The translations under genes were made by a program, and so were the position numbers. DNA of 64,000 bases from Actinobacillus indolicus (GTDB lineage Bacteria; Pseudomonadota; Gammaproteobacteria; Enterobacterales; Pasteurellaceae): contig NZ_CABFKH010000001.1 of assembly GCF_901764975.1 (NCBI RefSeq), positions 299,364 to 363,363 on the forward strand, given 5' to 3'. Every line of letters starts with the position of its first letter. Positions within the stretch are counted from its first letter, which is position 1. Positions 58,631-64,000 of the stretch are shown here, piece by piece. Below the pieces are notes generated by a model. It worked only from the letters and a program-made list of their open reading frames with translations. It was not told the DNA's origin and ran no database searches.

Positions 58631-60670
58631 ATGAACAATCTAATTTTCACTCCAAAAGATAATAATCCTAAATCTAATTTAGAGCAATTTATTAATTTCA
58701 GTAAAAATCAGCTTACTACCTTTGGAAAGGATTGCTGGGAAAACAACCAATGGAAAACAACATTCAGCATTTATCCAGTTCAGGTTCGTTTTTCCACAGA
58801 AAGAATTAAATCTACATCTTATAAATATGAGCGATTAGCTGCACCATTCATTGAATTTGCCAAAGCCTATATTCGTTATACTTATTCTCTAAATCCTATT
58901 CGTAATTTAGCCAGACATATTGAATCTTTACGTATAGTTGAAATGGCTCTCTATAATATTAAAGGAAAGGTTGACATACTTCTGCTTGATTATTTAGTTA
59001 TTCATGAAGTAGAAAATATCGTATCAAAGAAATATAAAAAAGGTACGGAATCAGTCAATAAATTAGGTTATCAACTTCAAAAGTTATTTGATTTTTGTAG
59101 AGAAAATCAAATTACACCTCAACTACCTTTATGGGAAAATCCTTATAAACGCCCTAGAGATTTGACTATACTACTGGATGAAAAAGGAAAAGAATACCGT
59201 TCAAGTAAAATGCCAACTGATGAAGAAATGATGCTGGTTGCTAAACTCTTTCATGATGCCCCTAATTTAGACAAAGAAACTGAATATTATACAGCTGTTA
59301 TGGCTCTACTTATGGTCGCTCCATCTCGTTGTTCTGAGTTGATGTCTTTATCTGTCAATTGCTTAGAATGGGAGGAAGATAGCTTGGGAAATAAGCAATT
59401 AGGTATTCGATGGATACCAGCAAAAAATGGTAAAGAGGGATTAAAGTGGGTTCCTAGCTGTATGCAAGACATTGTTGTTGAAGCGGTTAGGCGTTTAACA
59501 AATATAAGCTCCTTGGCAAGAAAAGCAGCTAAATTTGCAGAAGAAAATCCTAATATATTGATGTTATTTGATAAAGATCTTGTAACATCCCATTCTTTAT
59601 ACAAAAAGCCTTTGACTAAAAGTGAAATAGCTGAAGTGTTAGATATTGATTCCCAAAATATCTGTAACACCAAATGGTTTAAAAATTTAATAAGTGAAAA
59701 CGATGGAATTATAACTTATGAGATACTAGGAAAATTTTTGTATAAAAAATACACATCAAAATTTAATAATTGGCCCTATGTAGATAAACATAAAAATGTT
59801 AAGGCTTCTGAAGCTTTGTTATTATTCAGAGAAAATGAATTTCATGATGACTTTTCCTCTAAAAGTTTCTCTTTTGTGTTACCAACAGTGAACCAAATTA
59901 ATGATAGATTTTGCTATTCAGAAACTCGCCCTAAAAAATCATTATGGGAAAAACATTGTATAGGTACATCTAAAGGAGAATTTATTAGATTACCATCGCA
60001 TAATGCAAGGCATTGGTTGAGTACAAAAGCTGAGCGAGGTGGAATGGATGAATTAACTTTAGCTAACTGGGCAGGCAGAGCTAGAGTGGCAGATAATAAA
60101 GCTTATGATCACAGGACAGAAGAAGAAAAAAGTGAGGCAGTTCGAGATTTACTCATTCCTGAGGATATTTCAATATTAGACAAAATTCATTTAAATCTTC
60201 CTATTACCTATGAAGACTTAGGTAAAGACAGAATTGGAGTTGCAACGATAACAGAAATAGGTATTTGTGAACATGATTATGCGATGTCTCCATGTTCTCG
60301 TCATGGTGATTGTGAAACATGTAAAGAACTTATTTGTATTAAAGGATTAGAGTCTTCTTTAGAAATATTAAAGCAACGTGAGACTCAATTAACCGAGCAA
60401 TTTAATAAAGCCAAAGAACACCATAAAATAGGTGTTTTTGGTGCAGATCGTTGGATAAGTAACCTAGGATGGAGATTAACACATATAAAAACTAAAATTA
60501 AGTTCTTAGAAAATAGTGAAATCCCAAATGGATCATTATTAAGAATGCCTGATGAGTACGACCCTTCTCCAGTTAAATTAGCTTTACAGGAAAAGGGAAT
60601 GGATATAGATCTTCAAAAGCCTGAAACAGCTAGATTAGACGATGATTTATATAGACTAATGGAGTTATAG
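58631..60670 (+). CDS. Large tyrosine recombinase, element gene 3 (TnpB-like)
   Basis: The 679-residue protein has a long N-terminal helical region (about 1-200) and a recombinase domain. Catalytic residues: Arg233 (APSRCSEL), His457-Ala-Ala-type HNARH with Arg460 and His461, the NWAGR box (about 479) where Asn-Trp stands in the place of the usual His, and Tyr492 (KAYDH). A later cluster (about 545-575) of Cys and His (CEHD, CSRHGDCETCKELIC) may bind zinc. It starts two bases after gene 2. In size it fits TnpB of Tn554-like modules or GmtZ-like integrases. Confidence 0.83.
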   Translation: MNNLIFTPKDNNPKSNLEQFINFSKNQLTTFGKDCWENNQWKTTFSIYPVQVRFSTERIKSTSYKYERLAAPFIEFAKAYIRYTYSLNPIRNLARHIESLRIVEMALYNIKGKVDILLLDYLVIHEVENIVSKKYKKGTESVNKLGYQLQKLFDFCRENQITPQLPLWENPYKRPRDLTILLDEKGKEYRSSKMPTDEEMMLVAKLFHDAPNLDKETEYYTAVMALLMVAPSRCSELMSLSVNCLEWEEDSLGNKQLGIRWIPAKNGKEGLKWVPSCMQDIVVEAVRRLTNISSLARKAAKFAEENPNILMLFDKDLVTSHSLYKKPLTKSEIAEVLDIDSQNICNTKWFKNLISENDGIITYEILGKFLYKKYTSKFNNWPYVDKHKNVKASEALLLFRENEFHDDFSSKSFSFVLPTVNQINDRFCYSETRPKKSLWEKHCIGTSKGEFIRLPSHNARHWLSTKAERGGMDELTLANWAGRARVADNKAYDHRTEEEKSEAVRDLLIPEDISILDKIHLNLPITYEDLGKDRIGVATITEIGICEHDYAMSPCSRHGDCETCKELICIKGLESSLEILKQRETQLTEQFNKAKEHHKIGVFGADRWISNLGWRLTHIKTKIKFLENSEIPNGSLLRMPDEYDPSPVKLALQEKGMDIDLQKPETARLDDDLYRLMEL

Positions 60671-60671
60671 T

Positions 60672-61082
60672 ATGCCTAAAATTCTTATCACAGAAGAAAA
60701 TTTAGAAGATATAATCATGTTGATTAATACTTGGGAGGGTAAATTAACATGGGATTTACTTTGTTCTGAAGTTTCACAACTATTGAATATTAAAAGCATT
60801 GAAAGACAATCATTAGCTAATTATAGTGATATACAAAAGGCTTTTAGTACACGGAAACAAAGAATAAAAGAAAACTCTAAAGCTAATCCTCAACCAAATG
60901 TAACGATAGATTATTTGCAAAAACAAGTAAATAATTTAAAGGCTCAAGTACAACGATTAGAAGAAATCAATGAGCAATACAAGCAAAAATTCATTGTATG
61001 GCAGTATAATGCATATATGTATGGAATGACGGAAGATAAGCTAAATAAGCCACTTATTGCAGTTAATAGACAAAGTCGCTAA
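60672..61082 (+). CDS. Small coiled-coil protein, element gene 4 (TnpC-like)
   Basis: The 136-residue protein starts one base after the gene 3 stop (TAGTATG). Residues about 75-105 form a coiled coil (IDYLQKQVNNLKAQVQRLEE), followed by FIVWQYNAYMYGMTEDKLNKPL, a tail typical of the small partner in multi-recombinase modules. In Tn554 the equivalent TnpC (125 residues) affects orientation and efficiency of transposition. Function here inferred from context. Confidence 0.7.
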   Translation: MPKILITEENLEDIIMLINTWEGKLTWDLLCSEVSQLLNIKSIERQSLANYSDIQKAFSTRKQRIKENSKANPQPNVTIDYLQKQVNNLKAQVQRLEEINEQYKQKFIVWQYNAYMYGMTEDKLNKPLIAVNRQSR

Positions 61083-61089
61083 TAAATAT

Positions 61090-61125
61090 AGACCATTTGA
61101 ATCTAAATTTCAAATGGTCTTGTTT
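61090..61125 (+). terminator. Hairpin after the recombinase operon
   Basis: Eleven-bp stem GACCATTTGAA / TTCAAATGGTC, then TTGTTT. Close to the probable right end of the element. Confidence 0.65.
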
Positions 61126-61133
61126 CAAAAAGA

Positions 61134-62128
61134 TTATCCTTCTTTTCTTGGAATTCTATCCTCCACTGTAACCGATGTCAATTTAGCTAATTTCGGGGTA
61201 AGCCATTCTCGTAGGTCATCCATTAAAGAATAAACCACAGGCACAAACACTAGGCTCAATAAGGTTGAGGCGATTAAGCCACAGATAACTGCGATTGCCA
61301 TTGGGGCGCGGAATGCCGCACTTGCACCGCTGGCAAATACTGCTGGGATCATTCCTGCAACCATCGCAATAGTGGTCATCAAAATCGGGCGGACACGTTC
61401 TGCGCCTGATTGAATAAGGGCTTGATGGCGTGCCATTCCTTGTTGGCGTTTTTCGATGACAAAATCCACCAGCAAAATAGAATTTTTGGTTACGATGCCC
61501 ATTAACATCAAAATGCCGATCACCGAAGACATATCCAACGCTGCACCGTAGGCGAGCAAGCCCACTGCCGCTCCACCAATAGATAGCGGAAGTGCGGTCA
61601 AAATCGTCAGTGGTTGCAAGAAATCCTTGAACAACAGCACCAACACCAACAATACCATCACTACGCCTGCTGCCATTGCAAAGCCGAATTGGCTGAACAT
61701 TTCGTCCATCATTTCCGCATCGCCTGCAGACGGCACACGCACGCCGTCAGGCAGGTTTTGCATTATCGGCAGCCCGAAACGGTCGTTTGCCTTGATGAAT
61801 GTGGGTTTCAATGTTTTGCGGCAAATTGCCCCGAATTTGCGTAATGGCATTTCGCACATCATTCACCGCCCGATCCGTGTCTGTTATGTCGTACCCCAGC
61901 CATCCCCGCCACCGCATCTTCCACACGGCGAGTAACGGTATTTTCCAATTCATCCGCCGACGCCCCCGTTTGCGTCACCGTAATATTCACCATCGGAAAC
62001 CGCATATCAGGATCCGCATTTATCGGCAAGCCTTGAAAAGCACGAATACCAAGCACGGTTAAAAGCAAAAACAACACAATAATTGGGATTGGGTGACGAA
62101 TAGCCCAAGATGATATTTTGAAGTTCAT
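61134..62128 (-). pseudogene. RND efflux transporter permease remnant (AcrB/HAE1 type)
   Basis: About 1.0 kb remains of a gene normally near 3.1 kb. The first 79 or so codons (from 62128) match the RND N-terminus (ISSWAIRHPIPIIVLFLLLTVLGI). After AGMAGV the frame changes to TDTDRAVNDVRNAITQIRGNLPQ, then, near 61800, to the C-terminal segment NLPDGVRVPSAGDAEMMDEMF followed by the last five or so membrane helices (ILMLMGIVTKNSILLVDFVIEKR). The porter and most of the first membrane half are missing, so it has at least two deletions with frame changes. The periplasmic adaptor gene is also absent. It cannot work as a pump. Confidence 0.9.
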
Positions 62129-62213
62129 AAAAGTCCTTAAAGTTACTAATTGTTGAGAGTTTTAGTAAATTTTAAGACTTGTTTCAAGTGAGATTGGGGA
62201 TATTGAAAAAGAA

Positions 62214-62272
62214 AGCGGTGGGGTTTTCTGAGTTTTTTGCAGATTGCAAAATCTTATGGAAATCCCACCGCT
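62214..62272 (-). terminator. Terminator after the metallo-hydrolase gene
   Basis: AGCGGTGGG-TTTC pairs with GAAA-CCCACCGCT across a 29-base loop; on the minus strand it exits into TTTCTTTTTC. The arms resemble a decayed inverted uptake-signal pair. Confidence 0.6.
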
Positions 62273-62276
62273 ATTT

Positions 62277-63122
62277 TTAATACTTCAATACTTCGCTTTC
62301 TTTCGGCACAGCAACCTTGCTTAATTTATTTTCTTTCACAAATTTTCGCATTTCATCTGATGTAACGGCAGCGTGATTGACGGCGTCCATATGCACGGTA
62401 ATGATGTCAGCGTTCGGGGTGGCTTGACGAGCTTTGGCAACATCGGCTTTCCCCATAATAATGCTGTCTGAAAAACCTTGTAGTTGAGCGTAGCCTGTAT
62501 TCATTACAATGACTTCAGGTTTATAGCGGTTGAGTGCAAAATCCACTTCTTCATTCCAAATAGTGTCGCCTACGATATACAGTGTTTTTTCGCCGTCTGC
62601 TTGCATCACCACGCCCATTGCCTCGCCTGCTAATTCAGCTAGCTGCGGAATAGCATACATTTGATCCGTACCGTGTTGTCCGCCTGTTTTGCTTAATTTC
62701 ACCTGGTTAAATTCGGTATTTTTGCCCAAAACACGCACATCTTTAAAACCTTGTGAACGGATAATTCGAGCATCGCCTGCATTTTGTACGAAAATCGGTA
62801 AGGTTTTCGGTAACATTTTTTGTGCGTATTCGTCCCAGTGGTCATCGTGGGTGTGGGTAACAATCACGGCATCTACGCCTTCAAGCACTTTTTCTACAGG
62901 TTCTTTCATATCAATCAACGGATTACGTTTTTGGCTGTTAATAGTGCCTTCAAATCCTGCGTAACTGCCTTTCGGTGCAAGATAAGGATCGACCAAAAAT
63001 GTGCTACCTGCCATTTCAATTTTAGCGGTGGCGTTACGGATATGTTGATAGCTAATTTCAGCATTGGCCGTGGTTGCAACGGTGGTTGCCATTAAAGCAA
63101 AAATAAGAGATTTCAGTTTCAT
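62277..63122 (-). CDS. Exported metallo-beta-lactamase-fold hydrolase
   Basis: The 281-residue protein has a signal peptide (about 1-22, cleavage after ANA) and an MBL-fold core. The metal motif HTHDDHWD is at about residue 91, and later ligands are plausible in GGQHGTD, IVGDTIWNEE and the final VHMDAVNH. This resembles UlaG/YcbJ-like or related exported MBL-fold proteins. Its substrate is unknown. It is transcribed away from the GlxA-type regulator, which may control it. Confidence 0.85.
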   Translation of the reverse strand: MKLKSLIFALMATTVATTANAEISYQHIRNATAKIEMAGSTFLVDPYLAPKGSYAGFEGTINSQKRNPLIDMKEPVEKVLEGVDAVIVTHTHDDHWDEYAQKMLPKTLPIFVQNAGDARIIRSQGFKDVRVLGKNTEFNQVKLSKTGGQHGTDQMYAIPQLAELAGEAMGVVMQADGEKTLYIVGDTIWNEEVDFALNRYKPEVIVMNTGYAQLQGFSDSIIMGKADVAKARQATPNADIITVHMDAVNHAAVTSDEMRKFVKENKLSKVAVPKESEVLKY

Positions 63123-63156
63123 TCTGTTTCCTTTTGTAAAAAATAAGATAAATTAA

Positions 63157-63165
63157 ACCGCTTGT
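63157..63165 (-). repeat. DNA uptake signal
   Basis: Exact ACCGCTTGT between the metallo-hydrolase gene and the regulator. Confidence 0.8.
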
Positions 63166-63266
63166 TTGCGATGGGAGTATTATGAAACCAATGAGAAATG
63201 AAAAACATTGACTTATTATTCAAATATCGTAAAGATCGGGTCAAGTTCATTCAGCGAGCAAAAAAG

Positions 63267-64000
63267 ATGTCTATTCCAACCGTTGCCTTAGTGCTTTATC
63301 CCCAATTTAGCCCTTTTCATTTTTCCGTGCCGTATATGGTGTTTTCCGCCGAAATTGACGGCAAGCCGCTATTTAACGTGAAAGTGGTCGCAGAAAATCC
63401 GGCGGCTACCCAATCCAAGCCGGCGATTATTCAGGCAGACGGCGATTTGAGTTTGTTGGAACAAGCGGATTTGGTTGTGATGATCGGTTGGGACAAGTTG
63501 GAACAAATACCGTCTACCGCCTTAACGCAGGCATTGCAACAAGCGGCACAGCGTGGCGCGACCGTTGTAGGATTGTGTTACGGCGCTTATCCCCTTGCCT
63601 ATGCAGGTTTGTTGAACGGCAAAAAAGCCACCACGCACTGGCTGGGCGAAACGGATTTTAGACAGCGTTTTCCGCAAGTGAAATTAGATTGCAGTGCCAT
63701 TTATATTGAAGATGAAAACATCATCACTTCCGCAGGCACGGCGGCAGGGTTGGATTGTTGCCTAGCGATTGTTCGCCGACAATATGGCGTAAAAATTGCC
63801 AATCAACTGGCACGTTTGTTGGTCATTTCACCCCATCGGGAAGGTGGGCAGGCACAATTTATTGAACAGCCCATCACTCGCAAAACCGCCAATGAAAACA
63901 TCAACGAATGGCTAGACATGATGCGAGCCAACCTAAACGCCGATTATTCCATTGATATGCTCGCCGAAAAGTTAATGATGAGCCGTAGCACCTTTACCCG
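63267..64000 (+). CDS. GlxA-type transcriptional regulator (DJ-1/PfpI plus AraC), 3' end cut by window
   Basis: An open frame of 244 codons runs off the window end. The N-terminal 170 residues form a DJ-1/PfpI-like domain (VALVLYPQFSPFHFSVPYMVF start; GLCYGAYPLAYAGLL with Cys at the nucleophile-elbow position; TSAGTAAGLDCCLAIVR). SPHREGGQAQFIEQP is the linker signature of GlxA regulators, and an AraC helix-turn-helix begins at about residue 220 (SIDMLAEKLMMSRSTFT). It is divergent from the MBL-fold gene, a common regulator-target layout. G+C is visibly higher than elsewhere (32 of 60 in 63361-63420), suggesting a foreign source. The ATG at 63267 has only a weak ribosome binding site. Confidence 0.88.
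   Translation, partial: MSIPTVALVLYPQFSPFHFSVPYMVFSAEIDGKPLFNVKVVAENPAATQSKPAIIQADGDLSLLEQADLVVMIGWDKLEQIPSTALTQALQQAAQRGATVVGLCYGAYPLAYAGLLNGKKATTHWLGETDFRQRFPQVKLDCSAIYIEDENIITSAGTAAGLDCCLAIVRRQYGVKIANQLARLLVISPHREGGQAQFIEQPITRKTANENINEWLDMMRANLNADYSIDMLAEKLMMSRSTFT

Larger units (their letters stand above)
56525..61125 (+). mobile_element. Multi-recombinase element (Tn554-like), ends undetermined
   Basis: A four-gene operon between the ssb terminator and an RND pseudogene: two complete tyrosine recombinases, one recombinase-like protein lacking a catalytic domain, and a small coiled-coil protein. Genes overlap or are spaced by 1-2 bases. It is much more AT-rich than its neighbours (for example 12 G+C in bases 57001-57060) and has no exact uptake core. 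No cargo gene or resistance gene is present. I could not find direct or inverted terminal repeats; the limits given are the ssb terminator and the last hairpin. Such modules (Tn554 TnpABC, recombinase-in-trio and gamma-mobile-trio types) move by site-specific recombination; assignment among them needs a search. Confidence 0.75.

Noticed and set aside
56442..61140. Terminal repeats or attachment sites of the recombinase element
   Set aside because: I compared the ssb-side and the RND-side flanks by eye and saw only short AT-rich similarities that would occur by chance.
61600..62062. Several overlapping plus-strand frames opposite the RND remnant
   Set aside because: They are antisense to recognisable RND protein sequence and reflect its higher G+C, which removes stop codons.
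61720..63450. Three copies of the octamer GCCGTCTG / CAGACGGC, the start of the Neisseria uptake signal GCCGTCTGAA
   Set aside because: None has the final AA and all lie in coding sequence where Ala-Asp-Gly codons explain them, so they do not show a Neisseria source.

Overview
The window is chromosomal DNA from a Pasteurellaceae bacterium. By eye I find at least 19 copies of the 9-mer ACAAGCGGT (either strand), the core of the Apl-type DNA uptake signal sequence used by the Actinobacillus pleuropneumoniae / Mannheimia / Bibersteinia branch, not the Haemophilus influenzae core AAGTGCGGT. Codon use is AT-rich and gene neighbourhoods such as dsbC-recJ, pnp-nlpI-deaD, lrp-ftsK, rsuA-bcr and mepM opposite znuCB fit this family. 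The species cannot be fixed from the sequence.

Layout. 1-4.7 kb: a fadI (cut by the window edge)-fadJ pair and a YdgA-family protein; both Fad proteins lack residues normally needed for catalysis. 4.7-9 kb (minus): leuCD, then rsuA and a frameshifted bcr-type drug exporter. 9.1-14.7 kb: ychE, a lipoprotein solute-binding protein, mrp, then ubiX-yhbP (minus) and ttcA. 14.7-16.3 kb: a predicted histidine transporter behind a His-codon leader peptide and attenuator. 16.4-20 kb: xthA and two tandem tyrP-type permeases, each with a TyrR-box-like site. 20-26 kb: lrp, ftsK, ypfJ, aroG (with a TrpR-like operator) and tsaB. 26-31.4 kb (minus): rpsB-tsf, glmU and an oppA without transporter genes. 31.6-38 kb: pnp with a long RNase III-type leader stem, nlpI, deaD, tadA and priC. 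38-49 kb: a porin, the 4.5S RNA gene ffs, tesB, cmoB, yafJ, znuCB, mepM, dsbC and recJ. 49-56.4 kb: a BamE-OmpA lipoprotein, ybhA, a GNAT acetyltransferase, dapA, yacL, and divergent uvrA/ssb sharing a LexA box.

56.5-61.1 kb is the accessory part. It is a very AT-rich, tightly packed four-gene operon encoding two tyrosine recombinases with complete catalytic sets, a third recombinase-family protein that appears to have lost its whole catalytic domain but kept both flanking regions, and a small coiled-coil protein. It resembles Tn554-like multi-recombinase modules and carries no visible cargo. It abuts a heavily deleted RND efflux pump pseudogene, followed by a periplasmic metallo-beta-lactamase-fold hydrolase and a divergent GlxA-type AraC regulator cut by the window end; the regulator is visibly richer in G+C than the rest.

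Small-scale structure also matters here. Inverted uptake-signal pairs serve as intergenic hairpins. Two paired palindromes with GTAG ends look like REP/BIME elements, and a third related palindrome encodes the C-terminus of YhbP. A possible small RNA lies between tesB and cmoB. No tRNA, rRNA operon, CRISPR array or insertion sequence was found.
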